Positions 42,382-52,055 are shown, counted from the first letter of the stretch. The stretch: 64,000 nt of DNA from Stutzerimonas stutzeri (GCA_002339675.1 DDKB01000016.1:62001-126000); one strand, 5' to 3'. Notes: generated from the sequence alone by a model not told the origin. Numbers and translations are program-made.

Positions 42382-43193
42382 TCGCGGCCTCCGAAGAGTC
42401 GTTGCAGGAAGCCTTGCTTCTTCACGTCGAGGAAGCGATGGCTCACTTCCTTGCCCAGTAGCCGGTCGACGGCGTCGCTGTATGCCTGCCCCGCGTCGCT
42501 CTGGTCATCGAGAATTACCGGCACGCCCTGGTTGGACGCCTTGAGCACTGCTTGGGATTCGGGGATGACGCCCAGCAGGCGGATAGACAGAATCTCTTCG
42601 ACGTCCTCGACGCCAAGCATCTCGCCCTTGACCACGCGCTCGGGGTTGTAGCGGGTCAGCAGCAGGTGTTCCTTGATCGGCTCCTCGCCATTCTCGGCGC
42701 GCCGCGACTTGCTCGCCAGCAGACCCAGCATGCGGTCCGAATCGCGTACCGAGGAAACCTCGGGGTTGGTCACGACAATGGCTTCGTCGGCGAAGTACAT
42801 CGCCAGGTGAGCACCTTTCTCGATGCCGGCCGGCGAGTCGCAGATGACAAATTCGAAATTCTGCGCCAGTTCGTCGATGACCTTGCCGACGCCTTCGAGG
42901 GTCAGCGCGTCCTTGTCGCGGGTCTGGCTGGCGGCCAGCACGTAGAGGTTTTCGAGCCGCTTGTCCTTGATCAGCGCCTGGGTGAGGGTGGCGTCGCCCT
43001 GGATGACATTGACGAAGTCATACACCACGCGGCGCTCGCAGCCCATGATCAGGTCCAGGTTACGCAGGCCGACGTCGAAGTCGACGATGACGGTCTTGTG
43101 CCCGCGCAGGGCGAGGCCGGTACCGATGGCGGCGCTGGTGGTGGTTTTACCGACGCCACCCTTGCCGGAAGTGACTACGAGGATCTTGGCCAA
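42378..43193 (-). CDS. minD: Septum site-determining ATPase MinD
   Basis: A 271-residue ParA/MinD ATPase: deviant Walker A KGGVGKTTTSAAIG at residue 11, Walker B region FVICDSPAGIE, and a C-terminal amphipathic membrane-targeting helix (FLQRLFGG). It cycles on the inner membrane with MinE and recruits MinC. minC lies upstream, 92 nt away, with a GC-rich gap between. Confidence 0.97.
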   Translation of the reverse strand: MAKILVVTSGKGGVGKTTTSAAIGTGLALRGHKTVIVDFDVGLRNLDLIMGCERRVVYDFVNVIQGDATLTQALIKDKRLENLYVLAASQTRDKDALTLEGVGKVIDELAQNFEFVICDSPAGIEKGAHLAMYFADEAIVVTNPEVSSVRDSDRMLGLLASKSRRAENGEEPIKEHLLLTRYNPERVVKGEMLGVEDVEEILSIRLLGVIPESQAVLKASNQGVPVILDDQSDAGQAYSDAVDRLLGKEVSHRFLDVKKQGFLQRLFGGRE

Positions 43194-43285
43194 GGTGATT
43201 CACCCTAAAAATGGAAGGCGGGACCCTCCGCCGAGGCGGCTTTGGGAGGCCCGTTTTGGTGCTTGAAAATTCGCGGCAGTATCCG

Positions 43286-44017
43286 TTAAAGGCGGGTGAT
43301 GTTCAACACGTCCCCGGATAGCTTCATCTGTACGGCGGCGGTCCACAGCGGGTCGCGACGCAGGTCCTCGGCCACCTTGTAGCGACCGGCTATCGAGACC
43401 ATTTCCGCGGCCAGCTGCTGGCAGAAAATCCGCGCGTTGGTGTCGCCCTTGATCCCGGCCAGGGCGCGCCCGCGCAGCGGGCCGTACACATGGATGTTGC
43501 CGTCGGCGAGAAGTTCCGCACCGGGGCTGACCGCGGCCAGGACGATCAGGTCGCCGTCCTTGGCGTAGACCTGCTGGCCGCCGCGTATCGGGGTGGTCAC
43601 CACGCGGGTGGGCCGGTAGGTCGGTTCGGCCGGCTTGGGCGGCTCGGCAGGCACTTTGCCCGGCAACTCCAGTACGCGCTCGCGGGCACCGGATGGCGGC
43701 AGCACCGGCAGATCGAGCGTACCGGCCGCCTCGATGATCGCTGGATCGCCTGCGCGCAGGGCGAGCGTGCGCAAACCATGGCGGCGGCACAGGGCGATGA
43801 GTGCCGTCAGGTCCAGCGGCGGCTCGGCGGGCAGCTTGTCCAGCGCCAACACCAGCGGGGTGTTATCGAAGAAGTCGGGCGCCTGGGCGACCTTGACCGC
43901 GAGTTGCCGGTCGAGTCGCTCCAGGTTGTTCTGGGTCAGCTCCAGAATGGTGATGGCGAGCATGCTGCCCTTGAGCTGGAAAACGGGGGCTTGGTCGAGA
44001 GGGTCGGCTTGGCTCAT
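43286..44017 (-). CDS. minC: Septum site-determining inhibitor MinC
   Basis: A 243-residue FtsZ polymerisation inhibitor with N-terminal FtsZ-binding domain (FQLKGSMLAITILEL), a Pro-rich linker (PAEPPKPAEPTYRP) and the C-terminal beta-helix (DGNIHVYGPLRGRALAGIKG) that binds MinD. First gene of minCDE on the minus strand. Only a weak ribosome-binding site is visible. Confidence 0.95.
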   Translation of the reverse strand: MSQADPLDQAPVFQLKGSMLAITILELTQNNLERLDRQLAVKVAQAPDFFDNTPLVLALDKLPAEPPLDLTALIALCRRHGLRTLALRAGDPAIIEAAGTLDLPVLPPSGARERVLELPGKVPAEPPKPAEPTYRPTRVVTTPIRGGQQVYAKDGDLIVLAAVSPGAELLADGNIHVYGPLRGRALAGIKGDTNARIFCQQLAAEMVSIAGRYKVAEDLRRDPLWTAAVQMKLSGDVLNITRL

Positions 44018-44177
44018 GGTCTGCCTGCTGGGGTAAATGGCGAGGTCTTATAGCGGGGCTCACCGCTGGCTGCAAGTCTCGCCCGGCCGGGCGGCGAGCT
44101 GATGCGTATCGCGACGCAGCCGCAACGGGCGGCGTTTTCTCGCTAGAATGCGCGCTTTTACCGGTTCAGGCCCTTCA

Positions 44178-45128
44178 ATGGATCGTCCTCGTTTTCGTCG
44201 CGCCTTCCTTCATCCGCGTTTCTGGCCGCTCTGGTTTGGCCTCGGCCTGCTGTGGCTGGTGATTCAGCTGCCGTACCGGGTGCTGCTGCTGCTCGGGCGC
44301 GGGCTGGGCGTACTGATGTATCGATTCGCCCGCTCGCGGCGCCAGATCGCCCGACGCAACCTGCAGCTGTGCTTTCCCGAACTGAACGAACAGGCGCGCG
44401 AAAAGCTGCTGCGGGATAACTTCGCCTCGTCGGGTATCGCTTTTTTCGAGATGGCCATGAGCTGGTGGTGGCCGCACGCACGCCTTCAGCGCCTGGCGCG
44501 CATCGAGGGACTGGAACACTTGCAGCAGGCGCAGGCCGAAGGGCAGGGCGTGATCCTCATGGCCCTGCACTTCACCACCCTGGAAATCGGCGCGGCGCTG
44601 CTGAGCCAGTGCCATACCATCGATGGCATGTACCGCGAGCACAAGAATCCGGTGTTCGACTACGTCCAGCGTCGCGGGCGCGAGCGGCACAACCTCGACG
44701 CCACGGCCATCGAACGGGAGGATGTGCGTGCCATGCTCAAGGTCCTGCGTGCAGGGCGGGCGATCTGGTACGCGCCGGACCAGGACTACGGCCGCAAGCA
44801 GAGCCTGTTCGTGCCCTGGTTCGGCATCGATGCCGCCACCGTCACGGCAACCAGCAAGTTTGCCCGGCTGGGCCGCGCGCGCGTCGTCCCCTATACCCAG
44901 GAACGCCTGGACGGCGGTGCCGGTTATCGACTGGTGATCCATCCGCCGCTGGCCGACTTTCCCGGCGAGAGCGAGGAAGCCGACTGCCGGCGCATCAACG
45001 AATGGGTCGAGGAAGCGGTGCGCCAGCGGCCCGAGCAATACCTATGGGCGCACCGTCGCTTCAAGACGCGCCCCGCCGGGGAGCCCAGCCTGTACCGCAA
45101 GTTGCCCAAGAAGCCGGTCAGTTCGTAA
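44178..45128 (+). CDS. lpxL: Lipid A late acyltransferase, LpxL/HtrB type
   Basis: A 316-residue inner-membrane enzyme with an N-terminal transmembrane anchor (LGLLWLVIQLPYRVLLLLG) and the LABLAT acyltransferase motif HFTTLE (HX4E). The conserved WYAPDQDYGRKQSLFVPWFG segment follows. It adds a secondary laurate or related chain to lipid A. ATG 44178 is used; a TAGAAT -10-like element lies at 44144. It is divergent from minC and its end overlaps the pirin gene by 11 nt. Confidence 0.92.
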   Translation: MDRPRFRRAFLHPRFWPLWFGLGLLWLVIQLPYRVLLLLGRGLGVLMYRFARSRRQIARRNLQLCFPELNEQAREKLLRDNFASSGIAFFEMAMSWWWPHARLQRLARIEGLEHLQQAQAEGQGVILMALHFTTLEIGAALLSQCHTIDGMYREHKNPVFDYVQRRGRERHNLDATAIEREDVRAMLKVLRAGRAIWYAPDQDYGRKQSLFVPWFGIDAATVTATSKFARLGRARVVPYTQERLDGGAGYRLVIHPPLADFPGESEEADCRRINEWVEEAVRQRPEQYLWAHRRFKTRPAGEPSLYRKLPKKPVSS

Positions 45129-45963
45129 AGGAGCCGTCGCGGACGTCGCGCAGGGCTTGTTCGATTTCGTCGCGGCTGTTCATTACGAAGGGTCCGTACT
45201 GAATGATCGGCTCGCCGATGGGCCGACCGGCGATCAGCATCACCCGGACGTCGCCAACCGCCTCGAGCCGCAGCGCGCCGTGGGTCGATAACACCGCCAG
45301 TTGCCCGGCCTGCAGCCGGCTGTCACCAAGCCGTAACTCGCCTTCATAGACATAAATCAGCGGCTTGAGGCCGTCGGCGAGCTGTGGCTCGAGGTGGCTG
45401 CCACGCGGCAGATGCAGGTCGAATAACTGCGGGTCGGTGTCGGGCCGCTGCACGGCGCCGGACTGGTCGACGCCCGCGGCGACCAACCGCCCGGCAATGA
45501 CGATGGCTTCGCCGCCACCCGGCAACCGGACGCGCGGAATGTGCTCGGCGGCATGATCCCGGTAGGACGGTGCGTTCATCTTGCTTTTCGCCGGCAGGTT
45601 CAGCCACAGCTGGAAGCCGCGCATCCTGCCTTCACGCTGCTCGGGCATCTCGCTGTGGATCACTCCGCGCGCAGCGGTCATCCACTGCACGGCGCCTGGC
45701 TCGAGCAGGCCGACATTGCCCAGATGGTCTTCGTGACGCATCCGTCCCTCGAGCATGTAGGTCACCGTCTCGAAGCCACGGTGCGGGTGGGCGGGAAAGC
45801 CGGCGATGTATTCATTGGGCTGGTCAGAGCCAAACTCGTCGAGCATCAGGAAGGGATCGAAACGCTCGACACCCGGGCCGCCGAATATCCGGGTCAGGCG
45901 TACACCGGCGCCGTCCGACGTGGCGCGGCCGGTGGTGATGTGTTGGATGGTTCGCTGGGTCAT
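45118..45963 (-). CDS. Pirin family protein
   Basis: A 281-residue bicupin of the pirin family: FLMLDEFGSDQPNEYIAGFP, PAHPHRGFETVTYMLEGRM, EDHLGNVGLLEPGAVQWMTA, GVIHSEMPE. The His/Glu metal-ligand set is complete. Some pirins are quercetin dioxygenases, others regulators; the activity here is unknown. The convergent overlap with lpxL (11 nt at the 3' ends) is notable. Confidence 0.9.
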   Translation of the reverse strand: MTQRTIQHITTGRATSDGAGVRLTRIFGGPGVERFDPFLMLDEFGSDQPNEYIAGFPAHPHRGFETVTYMLEGRMRHEDHLGNVGLLEPGAVQWMTAARGVIHSEMPEQREGRMRGFQLWLNLPAKSKMNAPSYRDHAAEHIPRVRLPGGGEAIVIAGRLVAAGVDQSGAVQRPDTDPQLFDLHLPRGSHLEPQLADGLKPLIYVYEGELRLGDSRLQAGQLAVLSTHGALRLEAVGDVRVMLIAGRPIGEPIIQYGPFVMNSRDEIEQALRDVRDGSFTN

Positions 45964-46055
45964 CGCATTGCTCCGAATCGTCTATCGGCCCAGCGTAGCG
46001 CCTGAGCACGGGCCGATGGATGCGAATCCCTGACTGTTCCGATCGGGCGGCTCGA

Positions 46056-46826
46056 TTACTCCTCGATCTGCAGCTCGCGGGCGCGGGTGTAGACGTAGCG
46101 AACCTTCTCGTATTCGAACGGCGAGTTCAGCTGCCCGTAGCGCAACGGGGTGGTATAGCGCAGGTTGATCAGGCGCAGCGCGGTGAAACCGAACTCGCCG
46201 CCGCTGGAATCGGCGGAGCTGAACAGGTCCACCTGCCGCTCGATCCCGAAGTCGGCGGCCTGGCCGGCGGCATCGCGCAGGTTCGACGGGCCCAGTGCCG
46301 GCAGGATCAGGTACGGGCCGTGAGGCACGCCGTAGAAGCCCAGGGTCTGGCCGAAGTCTTCCTGGAAACGCGGCAAACCCATGCGCGAGGCCGGGTCCCA
46401 GAGGCCGCCGACGCCGAGGATGGTGTTGAACAGCAGGCGCGCCGTGGTGGTCATGGCGCGTTCGCCCTTGAGCTGGGCGAGGCTGTTGAACAGCGTCGGT
46501 ATTTCACCCAGGTTGCTGAAGAAATTGCTGACACCGGTGCGCACGAATGCCGGGGTGACGTAGCGATAGCCTCTCACGGCGGGCAGCATTACCCACTGGT
46601 CGAGCCGGTAGTTGAAGTAATACATGCGCCGGTTCAGCGACTCCCAAGGGTCGTAGATGTTCAGCGCATCGAAGGTGGCGCGTTCGAATTCGCGCTGATC
46701 CAGTCCGGGATTGAATTCCAGCGTGCGCAGCGGGTGGGTGAACCCGTCTTCGTCGGGGACCGGGGCCTGTGCGCCGGCGACGCCGCTGGCCAGCAGCAAC
46801 AGCGAGAGCAGATAGCGTCTAGCCAC
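46056..46826 (-). CDS. MlaA/VacJ-like phospholipid transport protein without lipobox
   Basis: A 256-residue protein of the MlaA/VacJ family (IYDPWESLNRRMYYFNYRLD, VSNFFSNLGEIPTLFNSLAQ, ILGVGGLWDPASRMG, ED FGQTLG). MlaA removes phospholipid from the outer leaflet of the outer membrane. The GTG start at 46826 has GGAG 7 nt upstream and gives a signal peptide (LLSLLLLASGVAGAQA). Unlike classical MlaA, there is no lipobox cysteine; the whole protein has no Cys. The GTG overlaps the end of the upstream hydrolase gene, so the two are coupled. Confidence 0.85.
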   Translation of the reverse strand: MARRYLLSLLLLASGVAGAQAPVPDEDGFTHPLRTLEFNPGLDQREFERATFDALNIYDPWESLNRRMYYFNYRLDQWVMLPAVRGYRYVTPAFVRTGVSNFFSNLGEIPTLFNSLAQLKGERAMTTTARLLFNTILGVGGLWDPASRMGLPRFQEDFGQTLGFYGVPHGPYLILPALGPSNLRDAAGQAADFGIERQVDLFSSADSSGGEFGFTALRLINLRYTTPLRYGQLNSPFEYEKVRYVYTRARELQIEE

Positions 46827-48111
46827 GGAAGAACTCCAGAATGTCGTGGGCATTGACCCGGTAATTGAGGTTGCCGCAGTGGCCGCCGCGCGGATAGAGC
46901 GTCATGCGCTCGCCAAAGGTCCGGCGCAGGAAGCCCAGGTCGCCGGTCCCCAGGATGATGTCGTCGGCGTTGTGCATGACGCCAATCTTCGGGCTGTCGT
47001 GCAGGTAGTCCTCCAGCGCGTAGAGGCTGACCTGCTGCACCAGTTGCGCCATGCTGCCGCCGTCCTGCTGGGCGCGCCACATGGGGATCAGCTGCTCGGT
47101 GATGTAGCAATCGAAGTCGCACAGCAGTGCGCGGCGGAAGAAGGGTTCCAGGCTGGTGCCCTCATGGATCGGGTACTTGGGCGGGACGATCAGGCCTCGG
47201 CGGTTGATCAGGTCCGAGGTGAAGGCGATGTCGGCGGCCGAAAAGCGGAACACCGAGCCGATCAGCATGGCCATCTGTTCGTCTGTCAGGCGCAGGGCCG
47301 ACTGCTGGAAGTCGAAAAGCATCGCCTCGTCGAGATTGATGGTGCCCTTCTGACGGTAGTAGCGGGTCAGCTTGTCCAGGATCACCTCATAGAAGGTGGT
47401 GGTGCTGTCGATCGCATCGACCTGGGTCTGCACCAGCTTGTCCAGGTTCCTGATCGAGGTGTAGAGGTTCACGGGCGGGTTGACCATCAGCACCCGTTTG
47501 AAGTTGAAGCTCTGCCGCGTTTCGTCGAGCTGGCTGACAAAGGCGGCGTTGAGGGCGCCCAGGCTGTAGCCGATCAGGTTGAAAGAGGTGACGGGGAGGT
47601 CGTGCTGCTGCGCGCGTACGGCCTGCATCACGCGGTACAGGTCCTTGGCGTCGCCCGGGCTGTAGCCGGGCGTGGCATAACGGGAAGCAGCCGCGATGAA
47701 ATCGAAGCTGGTCGGCGAGGACAGCTGCACGACGTGATAGCCGGCCCCGTAGAACAGGCGCTTGAGCGATTCGGTCTTGCCCGCTGAATAGCTTGCCCCG
47801 GTGCCGGAAATGATGAAGATCAGCGGGGCTGGCCCAGGCTGCCGGGCCAGGCGGTAGGTCAGGCGCGTAACCGCCCAGAAATTCTCCGGCAGGATGAATT
47901 CGCGTTCCGGCCGTAGCCGCAGGCTGTAGTCGGCCTGATCGATCTGGTCGTCGCCAGGCACCTCGGCGCGCAGGGCGGCCGGTGTGGTGGCAATGGTCGC
48001 CTCGAACGGGTTGTTCAGCGGGTAGCCGTATTGCTCGGCGCTGATGTCGGCGGCCTGGACAGGCGCTACGACCAGCATCAGCAGCGCGGTCAGGCACAGC
48101 AGCATTCGCAT
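46819..48111 (-). CDS. Exported alpha/beta hydrolase coupled to a MlaA-like gene
   Basis: A 430-residue protein with a signal peptide (LLCLTALLMLVVAPVQAADI) and an alpha/beta-hydrolase core (PLIFIISGTGASYSAGKTES). The nucleophile elbow is GYSLGA (Ser183), an acidic HNADD segment follows, and the His near the end is in RGGHCGNL. Substrate unknown; lipase, esterase or thioesterase activity is possible. ATG 48111 gives the signal peptide, with CCGGAG about 9 nt upstream; other upstream starts are less likely. The stop overlaps the MlaA-like start. Confidence 0.8.
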   Translation of the reverse strand: MRMLLCLTALLMLVVAPVQAADISAEQYGYPLNNPFEATIATTPAALRAEVPGDDQIDQADYSLRLRPEREFILPENFWAVTRLTYRLARQPGPAPLIFIISGTGASYSAGKTESLKRLFYGAGYHVVQLSSPTSFDFIAAASRYATPGYSPGDAKDLYRVMQAVRAQQHDLPVTSFNLIGYSLGALNAAFVSQLDETRQSFNFKRVLMVNPPVNLYTSIRNLDKLVQTQVDAIDSTTTFYEVILDKLTRYYRQKGTINLDEAMLFDFQQSALRLTDEQMAMLIGSVFRFSAADIAFTSDLINRRGLIVPPKYPIHEGTSLEPFFRRALLCDFDCYITEQLIPMWRAQQDGGSMAQLVQQVSLYALEDYLHDSPKIGVMHNADDIILGTGDLGFLRRTFGERMTLYPRGGHCGNLNYRVNAHDILEFFRG

Positions 48112-48521
48112 CTGGGGGTGCTCCGGGGGCAGCATGGCAATGGATAGGGCGGCACGGGTTATGACGGGCGAGTGGCAGCATGATGGCAGGTGCGCCGGGG
48201 AGGGCGCCATCGTCGCGCCTCGCCGGGCGGGTCACACGCGGCGTGGCCGCGCCTCTGCACGGCCGCGATGCGCCGGCGGCGCGGCGGATGCGGACGGCCA
48301 TGGCGGCCTGTTGCGTGTTGCCCGGCCTGGAGCGGCTGGCAGCGGTACATGGCTCCTCCGGGTGAGCGTGACCAATCCTGCGCGTGTCCCGTTGCGATCA
48401 ATCGAAAGAGCGAGACCTGCGCGTTCAGCATAGACCGCAGCGGCGCGCGGTGGTTGCGTGGGGGTGACCATTGGATGTTGGCGGGCGCGGGGGCCGTCGG
48501 GATCGCCTGGCATAACCCCGA
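48112..48521. other. 410-bp stretch before the hydrolase gene without a recognisable gene
   Basis: Overlapping frames give Arg/Ala-rich, unlikely translations. No promoter, terminator or repeat was recognised with confidence. It presumably includes the promoter of the hydrolase-MlaA operon. Confidence 0.4.
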
Positions 48522-48746
48522 TCAGGCGTGATGGTGCAACCAGGCATGGGCCGGGATCGGCTCATCGGTTTGCCGGCGTTTTTCCAGGCGCTGCCAGACT
48601 CGCTCGTGCAGATAAAAGCCCACCGAGTTGCACAGCGGTTCGATAGCGGCGACCAGGCCGCCGGCCGCGGCGCTGCCGGTCAGTGCATAGGTCACGCTGA
48701 ACGCGATGCAGAAGTGCATGAGGGTGAAGGTCACGGTCTTGAGCAT
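48522..48746 (-). CDS. DUF2061 membrane protein
   Basis: A 74-residue protein of the DUF2061 family: MLKTVTFTLMHFCIAFSVTY, then ALTGSAAAGGLVAAIEPLCN and FYLHERVWQRLE. Two transmembrane helices are expected. The function is unknown. It begins at ATG 48746, with GAGGCC upstream, within a longer frame that has no conserved N terminus. It stands alone, divergent from the DUF485-actP operon. Confidence 0.85.
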   Translation of the reverse strand: MLKTVTFTLMHFCIAFSVTYALTGSAAAGGLVAAIEPLCNSVGFYLHERVWQRLEKRRQTDEPIPAHAWLHHHA

Positions 48747-49002
48747 GGCAGGCCTCGGTGAGCGGTCGAGAATGATTCTCCGTCGACCATTAGTCTCGCT
48801 TCGGCGCGCGGCGATGGACAATGGCGTAGTTCCATGCGCGGGATAGGATGCCGCTATCGCGCGCTGCTGAGGCCTCTCGAGGCGTCTAGTCCGGTGCCTT
48901 GTGGCAAATAAAAACAAGACCATGGTCGAGTGGCTTTCGGCAAGCCGGGCCCTAAAGTAGCGACCTGCTCTCATCTGGGGGCGGAGACCGTGGAGACCAT
49001 CA

Positions 49003-49320
49003 ATGCAAAACAATGAAGACGTTTACCGGCAAATCTATGCCAACCCGCGCTTCCAGGAGCTGGTTGCCAAGCGTGGCCGTTTCGCCTGGCTGCTGTCGGC
49101 CATCATGCTCGGCGCCTACCTTGCGTTCATCCTGCTGATCGCCTTCGACCCGGCAATCCTCGGCATCCCGCTTGCCGCCGATACCGTGACCACCTGGGGC
49201 ATCCCGGTGGGCGTCGGCGTGATCTTCATGGCGTTCATTCTGACAGGCGTCTATGTCCAGCGCGCCAACGGTGAGTTCGATCGGCTCAACCAGGCAATCC
49301 TCAACGAGGCTCAGCAATAA
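49003..49320 (+). CDS. yjcH: DUF485 membrane protein (YjcH type)
   Basis: A 105-residue protein with two transmembrane helices (FAWLLSAIMLGAYLAFILLI and TTWGIPVGVGVIFMAFILTG) and the DUF485 N-terminal YRQIYANPRFQELVAKRGRF. It is almost always co-transcribed with actP; its TAA overlaps the ATG of actP by one base (TAATG). Its biochemical role in acetate transport is not known. Confidence 0.93.
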   Translation: MQNNEDVYRQIYANPRFQELVAKRGRFAWLLSAIMLGAYLAFILLIAFDPAILGIPLAADTVTTWGIPVGVGVIFMAFILTGVYVQRANGEFDRLNQAILNEAQQ

Positions 49321-50975
49321 TGATTCAGCGTTTATTGATGGCAACAGCCTTGCTGGTTGCCTCACCCCTGCTCATGGCTGATGCCCTGACCGGGGATGTT
49401 CAGAAGCAGGCGGTCAACTACACCGCCATTGCCATGTTCGTGGCCTTCATCGGTTTCACCATGGTTATCACCAAGTGGGCGGCCAAGCGCAACACCTCCA
49501 CGTCTGATTACTACACGGCTGGCGGCAGCATCACCGGTTTCCAGAACGGCCTGGCGATCGCCGGCGACTTCATGTCCGCGGCCTCCTTCCTGGGTATTTC
49601 CGCGCTGGTGTACACCAGCGGCTACGACGGGCTGATCTACTCCATCGGCTTCCTGGTTGGCTGGCCGGTCATTCTGTTCCTGATGGCGGAGCGACTGCGC
49701 AACCTGGGCAAGTTCACCTTTTCCGATGTGGCGTCTTACCGCCTCGGACAGACTCAGATCCGTATCCTCTCGGCATTCGGTTCGCTGATCGTGGTGGCCT
49801 TCTACCTCATCGCGCAGATGGTCGGCGCCGGCAAGCTGATCCAGCTGCTGTTCGGTCTCGATTACTACGTCGCGGTGGTGCTGGTGGGCGTGCTGATGGT
49901 CATGTATGTGCTGTTCGGCGGCATGCTGGCGACCACCTGGGTGCAGATCATCAAGGCGGTCCTGTTGCTGTCGGGCGCGACCTTCATGGCGATCATGGTG
50001 ATGAAGGCGGTTCACTTCGACTTCGGCAGCCTGTTTGGCGAAGCGGTGAAGATCCACGAGAAGGGCGCGGCGATCATGAGCCCCGGTGGCCTGGTTTCCG
50101 ACCCGGTGTCGGCAATCTCCCTGGGCCTGGCGCTGATGTTCGGCACTGCCGGCCTGCCGCACATCCTGATGCGCTTCTTCACCGTCGCCGACGCCAAGGA
50201 AGCGCGCAAGAGCGTGTTTTACGCCACCGGCTTCATCGGCTACTTCTACATCCTGACCTTCATCATCGGCTTTGGCGCCATCCTGCTGGTCAGCACCAAC
50301 CCGCAGTTCAAGGACGCGGCGGGCGCAGTGATCGGCGGCACCAACATGGTCGCCATCCACCTGGCCAACGCCGTGGGCGGCAACCTGTTCCTCGGCTTCA
50401 TCTCCGCGGTCGCCTTCGCCACCATTCTGGCGGTGGTTGCCGGTCTGACCCTCGCGGGCGCCTCGGCGGTCTCCCATGACCTCTACGCCTGCGTGATCAA
50501 GAAGGGCAAGGCCAAGGAAGAAGAGGAGATGCGCGTCACCAAGATCACCACCTTGACCCTGGGTGTCGTCGCGATCCTGCTGGGCATCATCTTCGAGAAG
50601 CAGAACATCGCCTTCATGGTGGGGCTGGCCTTCTCGATCGCGGCCAGCTGCAACTTCCCGGTGCTGTTCCTCTCCATGTACTGGAAGGGCCTGAGCACAC
50701 GCGGTGCGCTGATCGGCGGTTCGCTGGGCCTGGCCACCGCGCTGATCCTGACCATCATCAGCCCGACCGTGTGGGTCGACGTGTTCGGCTATGCCGAGGC
50801 GATCTTCCCCTACAAGTACCCGGCGCTGTTCTCGATGATCGTGGCGTTCGCCGGTATCTGGTTCTTCTCCGTCACCGACAAGTCCACGTCGGCTGGCCTC
50901 GAGCGCGAGCGCTTCTTCTCGCAGTTCGTGCGGTCGCAGACAGGGCTGGGCTCCAGTGGCGCCGTCGCCCACTGA
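49320..50975 (+). CDS. actP: Cation/acetate symporter ActP
   Basis: A 551-residue sodium:solute symporter (SSS family) with a signal peptide and about 13 transmembrane helices. The family segments are present: NTSTSDYYTAGGSITGFQNG, DFMSAASFLGISALVYTSGY, GTAGLPHILMRFFTVADAKE. It imports acetate and other short carboxylates with Na+ or H+. A strong terminator follows at 50997. Confidence 0.96.
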   Translation: MIQRLLMATALLVASPLLMADALTGDVQKQAVNYTAIAMFVAFIGFTMVITKWAAKRNTSTSDYYTAGGSITGFQNGLAIAGDFMSAASFLGISALVYTSGYDGLIYSIGFLVGWPVILFLMAERLRNLGKFTFSDVASYRLGQTQIRILSAFGSLIVVAFYLIAQMVGAGKLIQLLFGLDYYVAVVLVGVLMVMYVLFGGMLATTWVQIIKAVLLLSGATFMAIMVMKAVHFDFGSLFGEAVKIHEKGAAIMSPGGLVSDPVSAISLGLALMFGTAGLPHILMRFFTVADAKEARKSVFYATGFIGYFYILTFIIGFGAILLVSTNPQFKDAAGAVIGGTNMVAIHLANAVGGNLFLGFISAVAFATILAVVAGLTLAGASAVSHDLYACVIKKGKAKEEEEMRVTKITTLTLGVVAILLGIIFEKQNIAFMVGLAFSIAASCNFPVLFLSMYWKGLSTRGALIGGSLGLATALILTIISPTVWVDVFGYAEAIFPYKYPALFSMIVAFAGIWFFSVTDKSTSAGLERERFFSQFVRSQTGLGSSGAVAH

Positions 50976-50996
50976 TAGCGGAACCGGCAGTAGAGC

Positions 50997-51026
50997 AAAG
51001 GGCAGCCACGGCTGCCCTTTCTTTTT
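50997..51026 (+). terminator. Intrinsic terminator after actP
   Basis: AAAGGGCAGCC-AC-GGCTGCCCTTT followed by CTTTTTG. A long GC-rich stem with a T-run, 22 nt after the actP stop. Confidence 0.9.
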
Positions 51027-51165
51027 GTCTGGCGGAAAACGGCGCCGCGACGCCGTCAATCGGGCCCGGGACATGTCCGTCATTCAGCAGTTCGATAGAG
51101 GCCGGAGGCGCGGTCGGCTTTCGCTAGACTCCTCGTATCTCCAACGAGCAAGAAGGCAGCACAGG

Positions 51166-51972
51166 ATGCAGAACCGCATGATGGTTACCGGAGCCGGATC
51201 CGGTCTGGGTCGCGAAATCGCCTTGCGCTGGGCCCGTGAGGGCTGGCAACTGGCGCTTTCGGACGTCAACGAGGCCGGATTGGCCGAGACCCTGAAGCTG
51301 GTGCGCGACGCTGGCGGCGACGGCTTCACCCAACGCTGCGACGTGCGCGACTACAGCCAGCTGACCGGCCTGGCACAGGCCTGCGAAAGCAAGCTGGGCG
51401 GGATCGACGTGGTGGTCAACAACGCCGGTGTCGCGTCGGGTGGCTTCTTCGATGAACTATCGCTGGAAGATTGGGATTGGCAGATCGCGATCAACCTCAT
51501 GGGCGTGGTCAAGGGCTGCAAGGCCTTCCTGCCGTTGGTGCAGAAGAGCCGCGGCAAGATCATCAACATCGCCTCGATGGCGGCACTGATGCAGGCGCCG
51601 GGCATGAGCAACTACAACGTCGCCAAGGCCGGTGTGGTGGCGCTGTCGGAGAGCCTGCTGGTCGAGCTCAGGCAGCAGGAAGTTGGCGTCCATGTGGTCT
51701 GCCCGTCGTTCTTCCAGACCAACCTGATGGATTCCTATCGCGGCCCGACGCCGAACATGAAGGCACAGATCAGCAAGCTGCTGGAGGCTTCGCCGATCAC
51801 CGCCGCGGACATCGCCGACTACATCTACCGCCAGGTCGCCGAAGGGGTCTTCATGATCCTGCCGCATGACGAAGGGCGCGCTGCCTGGAAGATCAAGCAG
51901 CAGAACCCGCAGGCGATCTACGACGAGATGGCGGCATTGGCGGAAAAGAAGCGCAACAAGAGCAAAAGCTGA
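51166..51972 (+). CDS. Short-chain dehydrogenase/reductase
   Basis: A 268-residue classical SDR: cofactor motif TGAGSGLG (residues 7-14), NNAG, catalytic Ser in NIASMAAL and YNVAK (Tyr/Lys). The Asp in LALSDVNEAG suggests NAD(H) rather than NADP(H). ATG 51166 is used, with AAGGCAGC upstream; the longer frame runs through the actP terminator. The substrate cannot be told from sequence. A C-terminal DEGRAAWKIKQQNPQAIYDE tail is typical for a Pseudomonas subgroup. Confidence 0.88.
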   Translation: MQNRMMVTGAGSGLGREIALRWAREGWQLALSDVNEAGLAETLKLVRDAGGDGFTQRCDVRDYSQLTGLAQACESKLGGIDVVVNNAGVASGGFFDELSLEDWDWQIAINLMGVVKGCKAFLPLVQKSRGKIINIASMAALMQAPGMSNYNVAKAGVVALSESLLVELRQQEVGVHVVCPSFFQTNLMDSYRGPTPNMKAQISKLLEASPITAADIADYIYRQVAEGVFMILPHDEGRAAWKIKQQNPQAIYDEMAALAEKKRNKSKS

Positions 51973-52055
51973 CTGCCTGGTCCGTTTTGCTTGCGGTGGG
52001 CCTGGGGCGGGGGTAGGGTTGCCGGTCCTCCTCCTGTCCAATCGATGGATTCGCC

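Noticed and set aside
43194..43285. GC-rich inverted repeats between minC and minD as a repeat element or terminator
   Set aside because: Only short CCGCC/GGCGG matches without T-run, and the min genes are expected to be co-transcribed.
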